A stretch of DNA of 35,067 nt, from the NCBI GenBank assembly GCA_964633355.1, contig CAZWGO010000023.1, positions 1-35,067 of the forward strand. Direction: 5' to 3'. A program made the position numbers and the translations under genes. The stretch is from Micavibrio_B sp964633355. Its GTDB lineage: Bacteria > Pseudomonadota > Alphaproteobacteria > Micavibrionales > Micavibrionaceae. The first letter of the stretch is position 1, and each line of letters begins with the position of its first letter. Shown here in pieces: positions 1 to 7,631 of the stretch. The notes beneath the pieces were generated by a model. It was not told the origin of the DNA, did not search any database, and worked only from the letters and a program-made list of their open reading frames with translations.

Positions 1-294
1 GTTCAGTTTGAACGTAATTCTAACTACTTTGAACGTCGCGTTTTTTAGATAGGTTAGGTTTTCTGTCTCCTTGTAACTCGTAACCTGCAACCAACGGCTA
101 GGTCCCCGCCGTTCACCTTGGGGATGGCCGAAAGACGGCGTGCTTTTTCACGTTAAAAGCTAACTTGAACAAAATAGGACTATTTTCCTGTTATGACAAT
201 ATAAATTATCTGGATGGATAGAAATTGGAAACCGGCCGCCCTTGAGTTTTCATGCTGTTCGCTCTAACTTCTTGCGTCATAGTTATTTAATAAA
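1..294. other. Non-coding region upstream of dksA
   Basis: No convincing gene is seen here. The left edge carries two copies of TTTGAACGT, at 7-15 and 28-36, spaced 21 bp (about two helical turns), and a small GTTCA/TGAAC palindrome at 1-13. A heptamer array lies at 71-91. A GC-rich fold with arms CGCCGT (107-112) and ACGGCG (135-140) is followed by TGCTTTTT, so a terminator of an upstream transcript or of a small RNA is possible. The A/T-rich stretch around 192-207 (TATGAC, TATAAA) could hold the dksA -10 box, but no well-spaced -35 box was found. Confidence 0.4.
71..91. repeat. Heptamer tandem array (3 units)
   Basis: Three successive 7-base units are seen: TTGTAAC, TCGTAAC and CTGCAAC. 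They resemble the short tandemly repeated heptamers (STRR type) dispersed in many bacterial genomes. Similar 7-bp periodicity recurs in the fliE-fliQ and flhB-cckA gaps. No function can be read from the sequence. Confidence 0.45.
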
Positions 295-330
295 ATGATT
301 CTTACCATCGATTCCCGAAAGGATTACCCC

Positions 331-762
331 ATGGCTAAAGCCGGTAGCTCCAATGTTCCGCCAGATTACAAGCCGACTGATAAAGAGAAATTTATGAATC
401 CGCAGATGGTGGAATATTTCCGCCGGAAACTCATTAACTGGCGCGAAGAGCTTTTGCGCGAGTCGTCGGCCACCATTCATGACACGCTGCAGACCACCGA
501 GCTTCAGCAGCCAGATTTAACCGACCGCGCTTCCGCCGAAACCGACCATGCGCTGGAGCTTCGTACCCGCGACCGTGAACGCAAATTGATCACCAAAATC
601 AACGAAGCTTTGCTTCGTATCGATGATGGCACTTACGGCTATTGCGAAGAAACAGGCGAGCCGATCGGCGTGGGCCGTTTGGATGCACGTCCGATTGCGA
701 CTTTATCTATCGAGGCGCAGGAACGTCACGAGCGTATGGAACGCACACAACGAGACGAATAA
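331..762 (+). CDS. dksA: RNA polymerase-binding transcription factor DksA
   Basis: DksA binds the RNA polymerase secondary channel and, with ppGpp, redirects transcription under stress. The 143-residue product has the long coiled coil (about residues 22-97) with the catalytic tip motif DxxDxA at D62, D65 and A67. The C-terminal globular domain has C105, T108, S126 and A129 at the four positions that carry zinc-binding cysteines in E. coli DksA, so only one cysteine remains. This C/T/S/A pattern is known for zinc-independent DksA paralogues such as P. aeruginosa DksA2. I start at ATG 331 because GAAAGGA lies 7 bases upstream; the in-frame ATG at 295 has no good ribosome binding site and would add 12 atypical residues. 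A strong terminator follows directly, so the gene is probably monocistronic. Confidence 0.93.
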   Translation: MAKAGSSNVPPDYKPTDKEKFMNPQMVEYFRRKLINWREELLRESSATIHDTLQTTELQQPDLTDRASAETDHALELRTRDRERKLITKINEALLRIDDGTYGYCEETGEPIGVGRLDARPIATLSIEAQERHERMERTQRDE

Positions 763-764
763 TT

Positions 765-788
765 AAAAGCCCCGCAAGGGGCTTTTTT
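765..788 (+). terminator. Rho-independent terminator of dksA (probably bidirectional)
   Basis: A perfect 9-bp stem, AAAAGCCCC (765-773) with GGGGCTTTT (778-786), closes a GCAA tetraloop and continues into a T tract. The A tract on the left side gives the same structure a T tail on the minus strand, so it can also end the convergent gene that stops at 796. Confidence 0.93.
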
Positions 789-795
789 AATGGTC

Positions 796-1308
796 TTAAA
801 CGCTATATCTCCAGCCTTCATGAAGCTGGATATTTTGGCTTCGGGCTTTCTTATAGTCATCTGCATGGTTCGTTTTATAATATTCCAGTGCTTTTTGCGC
901 TTTCTCCAGCGTGTCGAGGAGGGCAAGATTTGCATGCGTTTTGCTTGAAAATGTTTCATCTCCGTTTTGTGCTTGGACATGAAAGTTAAAATTGGCAGCT
1001 TCCCGCGCATGTTCCGTCCAGTTTTTTAATTCGCCAGATGTAATGCGGAATTTTTTAGTGGCTTCAGCATGTTCGAAGCCTTGGAATTTATAAGGAAAGC
1101 TATCGTATCCACCCATAATGCGAAGCTGGCCGTCATGAAGGTGTTCCATCATTTCCGCCCGCGTAAAATTTTGATTCTTGAATTCAACCTGAACGGTTAG
1201 ATGCCCGTCTTCTATTCGTACATTCGAAAATTGAGGAAGGGGGATGGAGTTAAAAGTTTTATCGACAGCAATCATCAAGCCGTCCTGCGGCTTTGGAAAT
1301 AAAATCAT
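796..1308 (-). CDS. Conserved-looking protein of unknown function (170 aa)
   Basis: I do not recognise this family. The product is soluble, with no signal peptide or membrane segment. The N-terminal half looks beta-rich (short alternating hydrophobic stretches to about residue 90). The C-terminal half looks helical and charged, with a lysine-rich stretch near the end. The start ATG at 1308 has GGAG about 10 bases upstream. The gene is convergent with dksA and shares its terminator. Codon use resembles the neighbours. The long open frame, plausible start and terminator support a real gene. Nothing links it to the flagellar genes beyond position. Confidence 0.6.
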   Translation of the reverse strand: MILFPKPQDGLMIAVDKTFNSIPLPQFSNVRIEDGHLTVQVEFKNQNFTRAEMMEHLHDGQLRIMGGYDSFPYKFQGFEHAEATKKFRITSGELKNWTEHAREAANFNFHVQAQNGDETFSSKTHANLALLDTLEKAQKALEYYKTNHADDYKKARSQNIQLHEGWRYSV

Positions 1309-1452
1309 TATTGGTACGCTCCGTGTTCAGATAGTTTTTTATATTTTGTAAAAGGCTACGCGAGTTTTTTTGTTCCGTCAAAAAATATTTTGAGGCTTTT
1401 GTTTTTAATGGTGAATAAAGAACCGATATCTACAAAAGGCTACAGCGCAAAA

Positions 1453-1500
1453 CCCTCTCCCTATTCATTGCTTTGGGGGGGGGGGAGAGTAGGGTGAGGG
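1453..1500 (-). repeat. Degenerate REP-like element with poly-G tract
   Basis: Read on the minus strand this begins CCCTCACCCTA and CTCTCCC, runs through 11 C, and ends GGGAGAGGG. That is the same plan as the intact copy inside the TPR gene at 10194-10231, with a longer, decayed loop. The G tract at 1475-1485 probably grew by slippage from the GGGAG arm. Confidence 0.55.
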
Positions 1501-1534
1501 ACGATGGTCAAGCCTCGAGCAAGTTTCAGTATCG

Positions 1535-1567
1535 CCCCTCATCCAACCTTCTCCCGAAGGGAGAAGG
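1535..1567 (+). repeat. REP-like palindromic element
   Basis: CCCCTCATCCAACC is followed by perfect 9-bp arms CCTTCTCCC (1547-1555) and GGGAGAAGG (1559-1567) around a GAA loop. It is a variant of the same CCCTCACCCCAACCCTCTCCC-type family seen at 1453 and 10194. Confidence 0.65.
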
Positions 1568-1577
1568 CTTTAAAGGC

Positions 1578-1622
1578 AAAAAAAATCCCGGCTTCGCGGA
1601 AGGGAACCGCTAAGCCAGGGAT
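1578..1622 (-). terminator. Rho-independent terminator of the flgF-flgG-flgA-flgH operon
   Basis: On the minus strand, an imperfect but long hairpin (arms 1607-1622 and 1585-1599, loop TTCCCTT) is followed directly by eight T (plus-strand A at 1578-1585). It lies about 65 bases past the flgH stop and is the natural end of the operon. Confidence 0.85.
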
Positions 1623-1688
1623 ATAAGGTAGGGTGGGTAAGGGGTAGGTAAAGGGTGTACGCAGTAGGGTAACTTGTTAGAAGGCCTC

Positions 1689-2441
1689 TTAGAATGGCAT
1701 CAGAACATCGAAGACTTGCTGGCCATAGCGCGGCTGCTGCATATCTGTGATCTGTCCTTTGCCGCCGTAGGAAATACGGGCTTCGGCAATCTTGTCGTAA
1801 GGGATCGAGTTATCGACGCTGACATCTTCGGGGCGAATAACGCCCGCCAGTTTCAGGATACGATTTTCAAAATTGACGCGGACTTCCTGAGTGCCGGATA
1901 AAACGAGATTACCGTTTGGCAATACTTGAGTGATCGTTGCGGCAAGGCGCATTTCGATTTTTTCCTCACGGTCAACTTCGCCATTGCCTGTATGGCTGGA
2001 AGAAGAGGATACTTCTGCCAAATTGGCTGGATCAATTGTTTCAGGCAAGACTTGTTGAAGTCCGCCATCTTCCAGGCCCAAGAGACTTGGAACACCGAGA
2101 TTTTCGCCAGAAGAACGCTCACGTGTTGTTTCGTTTTTGAGCTCGCCTTTATCGTCAATGTCGATAACGACGGTCAGGATATCGCCGACCTGTCCGGCAC
2201 GCTGGTCTTTGAAAAAGCCTTTTTGTGACCCTGTCCAAAGGGAATTAGCCTGACGGACATAAGGCTTAGGCACAGGCATCGGCATTGAAACCGGCTGGTA
2301 ACCATTCTTTGCCGCCGGATTGACAAGTGCCGATTGATCGGGTTCGTTGCCGATGTTTTTCAGGCGGTCAACACCGCTACAGGCACTAAGAGAAGTTGTT
2401 GCAAGAGAAAGTATAAGGATCGAGATCAGTTTATTTTTCAT
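1689..2441 (-). CDS. flgH: Flagellar L-ring protein FlgH
   Basis: FlgH is the outer-membrane lipoprotein that forms the L-ring bushing around the flagellar rod. The 250-residue product starts with a lipoprotein signal (hydrophobic residues 5-18, lipobox LSAC, lipidated C21). It has the typical FlgH core, including the SLWTGSQKGFFKDQRA-type segment near residue 67, the QVGDILTVVIDI stretch and the C-terminal GVIRPEDVS...GKGQI region. Length is normal for the family. AGGTGG lies about 8 bases before the ATG. It is the last gene of the minus-strand operon, 81 bases after flgA, and is followed by a strong terminator. Confidence 0.96.
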   Translation of the reverse strand: MKNKLISILILSLATTSLSACSGVDRLKNIGNEPDQSALVNPAAKNGYQPVSMPMPVPKPYVRQANSLWTGSQKGFFKDQRAGQVGDILTVVIDIDDKGELKNETTRERSSGENLGVPSLLGLEDGGLQQVLPETIDPANLAEVSSSSSHTGNGEVDREEKIEMRLAATITQVLPNGNLVLSGTQEVRVNFENRILKLAGVIRPEDVSVDNSIPYDKIAEARISYGGKGQITDMQQPRYGQQVFDVLMPF

Positions 2442-2522
2442 TTTAGCCCACCTTGGTTTTTTGTTTTTTTATATTTTTTTACTTACACACTTTAGTTCTA
2501 ATTATATTCGCAAGTTCCATGC

Positions 2523-3497
2523 CTATTGGACGGTGACCGTGCGATCTCCGGTAATTTCCGCCGACATCGATTTTGCGCTGGAAAGATTGGTAACGCGGAT
2601 CAATTCGCCTTCGGAGCCATTTTGTTGTGATTTACCTTTGGCGCTTAAAGTCATGCCGCCGATGGTATAAAGAATAGTGACGTCATCGCCGCGAGATACC
2701 AGTTGCGGGCTAGCGATTTCTGCCGCCTTGACCGGACGGTTTGCGCTCAAGACGCGGGACGGAGTTTTGCCAATCAGATCATCCGCATCCAAAACGGCAT
2801 CTTTTGCAAGTGTGCGCTCAGGCACTTCGATCCAGATGATATCGGAAGCCGAGATAATGTCGCCTTTGCGGGCGCTGCCGCTTAGAGCAGGAACGGAAGC
2901 CATGCGGTTGATAATGCCGGAAACCTGTAATGTTTTAATCGGATTTTCCGCAGATGGAGCGGCCAGCGTCGCGGTAAAGACATCGCGGCCTGGCGTATAG
3001 TTTATCGTTGCGACTTCGACGGAGGCTTCCGCATCGCCTGGCAGGATAATGCCAGATTGCGCATTGGTCAGGTTCATCGTGAAATTGCCGGTTAGGCCTT
3101 TTTCTACCAAGGAAGCTTTCAAGGCATCCGTAATGGCCGCTTCATCGATTGTTTGAGCGGCGCGGCGGATCGTTACCTGATCGGCCAGAGACGCCGGTGT
3201 ATAGGCAACGGAATAATTTGCGGCGATACGTTTCAGTGTTGTAACGTTCAAGACCATATCCTTGCCCAGCGCCGGCGCATTGCCAAGGATGGCATCTTCA
3301 CGCGTCAGACCATCGAAAACATCGCTTAAATGAACGACATTTGTATTGATAACCGAGGTTGTTTTAATCTCTGCAGCTTGCGCTGCGCCGACCAAAAGCG
3401 TGAAGCCTATCATGGTTGCCAGCGTGGTCTGGACACCTATGCGGCACATTGTGTATGTCGCGTATCTGATATCGAGTAAATCCTGACGGTTCATCAT
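2523..3497 (-). CDS. flgA: Flagellar P-ring assembly chaperone FlgA
   Basis: FlgA is a periplasmic chaperone needed for polymerisation of the P-ring protein FlgI. The C-terminal half (about residues 185-324) contains the SAF-type domain typical of FlgA (ARKGDIISASDI, then a RPVKAAEIA motif, then GDDVTILYTIGGMTLSAKG). The signal peptide is odd: a 25-residue polar N-region precedes the hydrophobic core, with likely cleavage after AQA (residue 41). Two ATGs are adjacent (3497 and 3494). AAGGAG is 3 bases before the first and 6 before the second, so the second start is equally likely. No flgI is found in this window. Confidence 0.93.
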   Translation of the reverse strand: MMNRQDLLDIRYATYTMCRIGVQTTLATMIGFTLLVGAAQAAEIKTTSVINTNVVHLSDVFDGLTREDAILGNAPALGKDMVLNVTTLKRIAANYSVAYTPASLADQVTIRRAAQTIDEAAITDALKASLVEKGLTGNFTMNLTNAQSGIILPGDAEASVEVATINYTPGRDVFTATLAAPSAENPIKTLQVSGIINRMASVPALSGSARKGDIISASDIIWIEVPERTLAKDAVLDADDLIGKTPSRVLSANRPVKAAEIASPQLVSRGDDVTILYTIGGMTLSAKGKSQQNGSEGELIRVTNLSSAKSMSAEITGDRTVTVQ

Positions 3498-3517
3498 AAG
3501 CTCCTTATTCTCTTAAA

Positions 3518-4303
3518 TTATCTCAGCTGGCTGACGGATTGCATCATCTCGTCGGATGTAGAGATGACTTTCGAGTTCATCTCATATGCCCGCTGGGCGG
3601 TGATTAGATTAGTGACTTCCTTGACGGAGTCGACGTTCGAGCTTTCCAGCATGCCCTGGCGAAGCGTGCCAAGGTTATCGTCGCCTGGATTGCCAATTGT
3701 CGGTGCGCCGGAAGCGTCGGTTTCAAGGAAGAGATTATCTCCTGTGGCTTCCAGGCCCGACGGGTTCACAAAGTTGGCAAGCTGAATTTGACCCAGATTG
3801 CTTGGCGCTGTCTGGCCTTGAATGCTGGCGAATACTTCGCCTTCGGCATTGATTTCAACCGCGATTGCATCATCGGGAATGCTGATTGAAGGAGTTATCC
3901 TGTAGCCTTCGTTGGTGACGATCTCGCCGTTCTGGTTGCGTTGCAGGGAACCGGCGCGGGTATAGGCGGTATCGCCGTTCGGCAGTTCGACTTGTAAGAA
4001 ACCCTTACCGTTGATCGCAATGTCAAGATCGCCGTCTGTGATCTGGATGGTGCCTTGTTCGTGAATGCGGTAAGTGGCCGCAGGGCGAACACCAAGACCA
4101 AGTGAAATACCGGACGGGACCGTGTCGCCATTGGCGGAAGCTTGTGAACCCGGGCGGCTCAAATGCTGGTACATCAAATCGGCAAATTCAAGACGCTGGC
4201 GCTTGAAACCTGTCGTCGTCATGTTGGCAATGTTGTTAGAAATAGTATCAACATTCATCTGCTGGGCAAGCATTCCCGAAGCGCCGATATCAAGTGATCT
4301 CAT
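3518..4303 (-). CDS. flgG: Flagellar distal rod protein FlgG
   Basis: FlgG builds the distal part of the axial rod, which crosses the periplasm and outer membrane. The 261-residue product has the N-terminal rod motif (SNNIANMTTTGFKRQR, about residues 23-38), the FlgG-specific GLGVRPAAT and the GDLDIAINGKGFLQV segment. The C-terminal helix with AQRAYEMNSKVI pairs with the N-terminal helix in the assembled rod. Length matches the family (about 260). It lies 20 bases after flgF and 20 before flgA. Its length and the GLGV motif separate it from the neighbouring FlgF. Confidence 0.97.
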   Translation of the reverse strand: MRSLDIGASGMLAQQMNVDTISNNIANMTTTGFKRQRLEFADLMYQHLSRPGSQASANGDTVPSGISLGLGVRPAATYRIHEQGTIQITDGDLDIAINGKGFLQVELPNGDTAYTRAGSLQRNQNGEIVTNEGYRITPSISIPDDAIAVEINAEGEVFASIQGQTAPSNLGQIQLANFVNPSGLEATGDNLFLETDASGAPTIGNPGDDNLGTLRQGMLESSNVDSVKEVTNLITAQRAYEMNSKVISTSDEMMQSVSQLR

Positions 4304-4323
4304 GGTAGTTCTCCTTTAAAACC

Positions 4324-5046
4324 TTATTGTCCGCTCATTTTGCTGAGGCGTTGAACAGCGCCAAGCTCGCGGTCGCTTTCATTCTTCAGCATTGTCATTG
4401 TTTGTTCATAGGCACGCGAAATCTCGATCATACGGCTCATCTCCGTAATCGAATTCACATTCGATCCTTCGACCATGCCCTGTTTCATGCCGGTTTCAAT
4501 CGCAGCCGTACCTGGGGATGCGGATGAATAGAGGCCGTTGCCTTCAGGCTGCAAATCCTGAACATTGGCGAATTCCGTCATCGTGATCTGGCCGACATTA
4601 TTTCCGTCTGCCGTCACCGAACCGTCCTCGAGAATTTTGACTTCCTGTGTGTCCTCAGGGATCAGGATCGGCACATTGCCAACCTGATAACCGCTGGAGG
4701 TGACCAACATGCCCGATCTATCGATCGTGAAATTACCGGCGCGTGTATACATGATGTCGCCGGTTTTAGTTTTGACATCTATAAAGCCCGGGCCGTTTAG
4801 CGCCACATCATACGTGCCGCCTGTAAACTGGACAGGTCCTGCCGTTGTCGTGTCATATTGCCCCTGATCTTCGACCATGGACAAAGGGCGGGCTTTATTG
4901 CCCGGCGCTGACATGTATTCCTTGAACAATGGATTTTGAGAGCGGTAGCCGGGCGTCTGGGCGTTGGCGATATTATTTGCCGACATATCCATAGCGCGTC
5001 TTAAAACTACCTGACGGGAAAGCCCGACATATAAACTGCTATCCAT
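4324..5046 (-). CDS. flgF: Flagellar proximal rod protein FlgF
   Basis: FlgF is a proximal rod subunit between the MS-ring and FlgG. The 240-residue product has the SANNIANAQTPGYRSQ rod motif near residue 22, the YDVALNGPGFIDV hook-basal-body segment, and a C-terminal helix with ISRAYEQTMTML. It is the first gene of the minus-strand operon, about 52 bases downstream of a predicted sigma-54 start point. TAAGG sits just before the ATG. Confidence 0.96.
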   Translation of the reverse strand: MDSSLYVGLSRQVVLRRAMDMSANNIANAQTPGYRSQNPLFKEYMSAPGNKARPLSMVEDQGQYDTTTAGPVQFTGGTYDVALNGPGFIDVKTKTGDIMYTRAGNFTIDRSGMLVTSSGYQVGNVPILIPEDTQEVKILEDGSVTADGNNVGQITMTEFANVQDLQPEGNGLYSSASPGTAAIETGMKQGMVEGSNVNSITEMSRMIEISRAYEQTMTMLKNESDRELGAVQRLSKMSGQ

Positions 5047-5108
5047 AACCTTATCCCATTTAGCTTTGAGCGGTTTTTACCGTCTCGTTTCTTACCTGGG
5101 ATATGAAT

Positions 5109-5124
5109 TGCAGGGACTGTGCCA
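5109..5124 (-). promoter_or_regulatory. Sigma-54 (-24/-12) promoter for flgF operon
   Basis: Read on the minus strand the site is TGGCAC, then AGTCC, then CTGCA. It has the invariant GG and GC dinucleotides 12 bases apart and one mismatch from the TGGCAC-N5-TTGCW consensus. The expected start point is near 5098, giving a leader of about 52 bases before flgF. Sigma-54 control with an FlbD-type activator is well known for rod and hook genes in alphaproteobacteria. Confidence 0.8.
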
Positions 5125-5163
5125 AGTTGCGTCTCTAATAATATCAAAGAGTTAGCCGCAACT
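5125..5163. promoter_or_regulatory. Inverted repeat next to the sigma-54 promoter
   Basis: Perfect 7-bp arms AGTTGCG (5125-5131) and CGCAACT (5157-5163) are separated by 25 bases. They directly abut the -24 element on its upstream side. A regulator site or DNA-architecture element is possible. About 70-80 bp upstream of the promoter there is also a CCCGGCAAAA stretch (minus strand, about 5184-5193) that loosely resembles Caulobacter FlbD sites. Function is inferred only from position. Confidence 0.4.
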
Positions 5164-5294
5164 CGATATTTACCATGTCACATTTTGCCGGGACTTTTTT
5201 ACGCCCCAAGAAAATGATTTGGTGAATTTTAACAACAGGTTAGAATGACCGAACCGATTCTGGTTTTATTTCAATTCCTCAGGTAAGATTTCCA

Positions 5295-5870
5295 ATGGCG
5301 AGCAAAGACTTAGAGCCCTCCGAAGGCAGCGAAAACATCACCCCCATTGATGATGGTGAAAAAGGCGGCAAGAAAAAGCTCCTTATTATTCTGGTTCCGG
5401 TTCTACTTTTGATCGGCGGCGGGGCGGCGGCGTATTTCACCGGCATGCTGGATAAGGTTCTCGGCAAGGAAGCGACCAAAACCGAGGCTGGCCAAGAAGG
5501 CGAAAAGGCCGAAGACGGCGGTGAGGAAGCCGCCGAAGGTGAGCATGGCGAAGGCGCTGCGGCAGGTCCAGCCTTTCTGAAAATCCCCGATATGGTCGTA
5601 AATTTAAACAGCGATACCGGCGAGCAAAGATATTTGCGCCTGTCGATCCAGCTTGAGCTTAAGAATGCGGCGGATCAGGCGGCGGTGGAGAAAGTCTTGC
5701 CGCGCGTTGTCGACCAATTCCAGACGTACTTAAGAGAGCTGCGCTTGCAGGATTTGCGCGGGTCGAAAGGCATCTATCGTCTTCAGATGGAGCTCCTGTC
5801 TCGCGTCAATCAGGCGGCGGCTCCGGTCGAGGTGAAAGATGTCTTATTTCAAGAAATTCTGATACAATAA
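5295..5870 (+). CDS. fliL: Flagellar basal body-associated protein FliL
   Basis: FliL is a single-pass inner-membrane protein around the stator that supports torque and motor stability. The 191-residue product has a short acidic cytoplasmic tail, a KKK-flanked transmembrane helix (about residues 28-48), and a long glycine/glutamate-rich linker (about 58-92). The periplasmic FliL domain (about 93-191) contains the typical PDMVVNLNS and YLRLSIQLEL strands. The C-terminus VLFQEILIQ is characteristic. AGGTAAG precedes the ATG. It heads the operon fliL-fliM-DUF6468-like-motE. I found no sigma-54 site facing this way. Confidence 0.95.
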   Translation: MASKDLEPSEGSENITPIDDGEKGGKKKLLIILVPVLLLIGGGAAAYFTGMLDKVLGKEATKTEAGQEGEKAEDGGEEAAEGEHGEGAAAGPAFLKIPDMVVNLNSDTGEQRYLRLSIQLELKNAADQAAVEKVLPRVVDQFQTYLRELRLQDLRGSKGIYRLQMELLSRVNQAAAPVEVKDVLFQEILIQ

Positions 5871-5963
5871 TTCAAAGACTTAGCCATCTGGCCTGAAACT
5901 TGAAAGCAAGCCAGACAGACTAAATATATAAGAAGAATATACGATACCGGAAAGGAAGACCTG

Positions 5964-7052
5964 ATGGCCGATGCGCCGACCCAGGATGCCACCGCCACCG
6001 ACGGGATGAGCGAAGAAGAACGCCGCATGATGGCCGAATGGGAATCCATGGCCACGGATGATGGTGCCGAGGGCGGCGCCGTTCCGGAAGAAAATACCCG
6101 TATCCTGAATCAATCTGAAATCGACTCGCTGCTCGGCTTTGACGATGCAGGGGCGGGCGGAGAAACATCCGGCGTGATGGCGCTGGTCAATGCGGCGCTG
6201 ATCAATTACGAGCGTCTGCCGATGCTCGATATCGTTTTTGACCGTCTGGTCAGATTGATGTCGACATCTCTTCGTAACCTGACTTCCGACAACGTCGAAG
6301 TATCGCTCGATCAAATTTCGACGGTGCGTTTTGGGGATTACCTCAATTCTATTCCGCTTCCGGCGATGCTGTCCGTATTCAAAGCGTCCGAATGGGATAA
6401 TACGGGTTTGCTGGTCGTTGACTCCGCCCTGATTTATTCTGTCGTCGATGTATTGCTCGGCGGGCGTAAAGGCACGCCGTCGATCCGCGTCGAAGGCCGA
6501 CCCTATACGACGATTGAATCGCGCCTTGTCGAGCGGATGCTGAACGTTACTCTGTCCGATATGTCTTCCGCTTTCGATCCGCTTTCGCCGGTTACATTCA
6601 ATTTGGATCGCATGGAAACCAATCCGCGCTTTGCCGCGATCACGCAAAGCGGTAACGCTTGTGTACTCGTGCGTATGCGCGTCGATATGGGTGACCGCGG
6701 CGGACGTATCGAGATTTTAATTCCTTATGCGACGTTAGAGCCGATCCGCGAACTTCTCTTGCAGATGTTCATGGGAGAGAAATTCGGTCGCGATTCAATC
6801 TGGGAAACGCACTTGACCAATGAGCTGTATTTAACAGACGTTGCCTTACAGGCTGTTTTGGGCGAACGCATCGTATCTTTAGGCGAAATGCTCAACTGGA
6901 AAAAAGGCACAACCGTCATGTTCAACACCAAGCCGACCGACAAGGTCGAGATGCGCTGTGGTGATTTCCCCATGTTCAACGGGCCGATGGGACAAAAAGA
7001 AGGTAATATAGCCGTCAAAATCGAACGTTACATTCCTCCTACAGAAGAATAA
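5964..7052 (+). CDS. fliM: Flagellar motor switch protein FliM
   Basis: FliM forms the middle of the C-ring, binds CheY-P and sets rotation direction. The CheY-binding motif appears as LNQSEIDSLL at residues 48-57, not at the extreme N-terminus as in enterics. The 47 residues before it are acidic and contain a helix-forming MMAEWESMA stretch. The middle domain (about 75-260) and the C-terminal SpoA domain (about 285-355) look complete, with the usual LNWKKGTTVMFNT segment. AAGGAAG lies 7 bases before ATG 5964. The 93-base gap after fliL holds a hairpin with TCTGGC/GCCAGA arms near 5896-5924. Confidence 0.96.
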   Translation: MADAPTQDATATDGMSEEERRMMAEWESMATDDGAEGGAVPEENTRILNQSEIDSLLGFDDAGAGGETSGVMALVNAALINYERLPMLDIVFDRLVRLMSTSLRNLTSDNVEVSLDQISTVRFGDYLNSIPLPAMLSVFKASEWDNTGLLVVDSALIYSVVDVLLGGRKGTPSIRVEGRPYTTIESRLVERMLNVTLSDMSSAFDPLSPVTFNLDRMETNPRFAAITQSGNACVLVRMRVDMGDRGGRIEILIPYATLEPIRELLLQMFMGEKFGRDSIWETHLTNELYLTDVALQAVLGERIVSLGEMLNWKKGTTVMFNTKPTDKVEMRCGDFPMFNGPMGQKEGNIAVKIERYIPPTEE

Positions 7053-7067
7053 AAATAAGAGGTCTCT

Positions 7068-7628
7068 ATGTCACTGAGTTTAGCAATGGATATCCTGATT
7101 ACGATTTTGCTCGCGGCAACGATTTTTTATGCGCTGCGCCTGTCGAAACATCTGGAAGCGTTCCGTTCGAACAGAAGTGATATGGAGCGCCTGATCCGCG
7201 ACCTGTCTGCACAAATTACACGGGCGCAGGAAGGTATTACAACGCTGGACGATGTAGCTAAGGAATCAAGCGATGACTTGCGCAAGCTGGTCGATAAGGC
7301 AACGGGATTGTCTGACGAACTTCAGATCATGACTGAGTCCGGCAACAAGCTGGCGGAGCGGCTCGAAAATCTTGCAACGAAAAACCGCGAGATATCCGAT
7401 CACATGTCGCAGGCTTCGGTGAATTTGACTTATCCCGGTGGGAAAGCACCTGTTTTTGCAGCAGAGAAGAAAGTGGAAACATCTCCTGAAAAGTCTGGTC
7501 CTAAATCTTTCTTTTCGATCCGCGACCCTGATTTTTCTTCCGCTTCGGAAGATGAGGACGATGGGGGTATGAGTCAGTCCGAGAAACAATTAGCGGCAGC
7601 TTTGCGCCGCAAAGGTAAAGGCGATTAA
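7068..7628 (+). CDS. DUF6468-type membrane coiled-coil protein
   Basis: The 186-residue product has one N-terminal transmembrane helix (about residues 4-24), a coiled coil rich in charged heptads (about 30-115), and a disordered acidic tail ending in a basic cluster. Position between fliM and motE and the TM-plus-coiled-coil design match the alphaproteobacterial DUF6468 family, whose role is not established. It is followed after 3 bases by motE, which points to translational coupling and a stator- or motor-related role by context. Sure of a real gene; moderately sure of the family. Confidence 0.78.
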   Translation: MSLSLAMDILITILLAATIFYALRLSKHLEAFRSNRSDMERLIRDLSAQITRAQEGITTLDDVAKESSDDLRKLVDKATGLSDELQIMTESGNKLAERLENLATKNREISDHMSQASVNLTYPGGKAPVFAAEKKVETSPEKSGPKSFFSIRDPDFSSASEDEDDGGMSQSEKQLAAALRRKGKGD

Positions 7629-7631
7629 GGT

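Larger units (their letters stand above)
1309..1688. other. Repeat-rich intergenic region
   Basis: About 380 bases without a gene separate the unknown gene from flgH. The region holds two AAAAGGCTAC copies (1350-1359 and 1434-1443), two copies of a CCCTCTCCC-type palindromic repeat (about 1453-1500 and 1535-1567), an 11-G homopolymer (1475-1485), the flgH terminator (1578-1622) and a G-rich stretch (about 1626-1672) with rough 7-bp periodicity (GTAGGGT, GGGTAAG, AGTAGGG). The repeats look like mobile palindromic debris collected in a safe site. Confidence 0.6.

Noticed and set aside
295..330. In-frame ATG at 295 as dksA start
   Set aside because: No Shine-Dalgarno sequence is near it, and the added 12 residues are not typical; ATG 331 has GAAAGGA at good spacing.
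1674..4319. Plus-strand frames opposite flgH, flgA, flgG and flgF
   Set aside because: They are antisense shadows of clearly identified flagellar genes, lack domain features and have no consistent start signals.
5190..5210. A possible sigma-54 site facing fliL (CGGGAC...ACGCC)
   Set aside because: Spacing of GG and GC fits, but the surrounding bases do not match TGGCAC or TTGCW.
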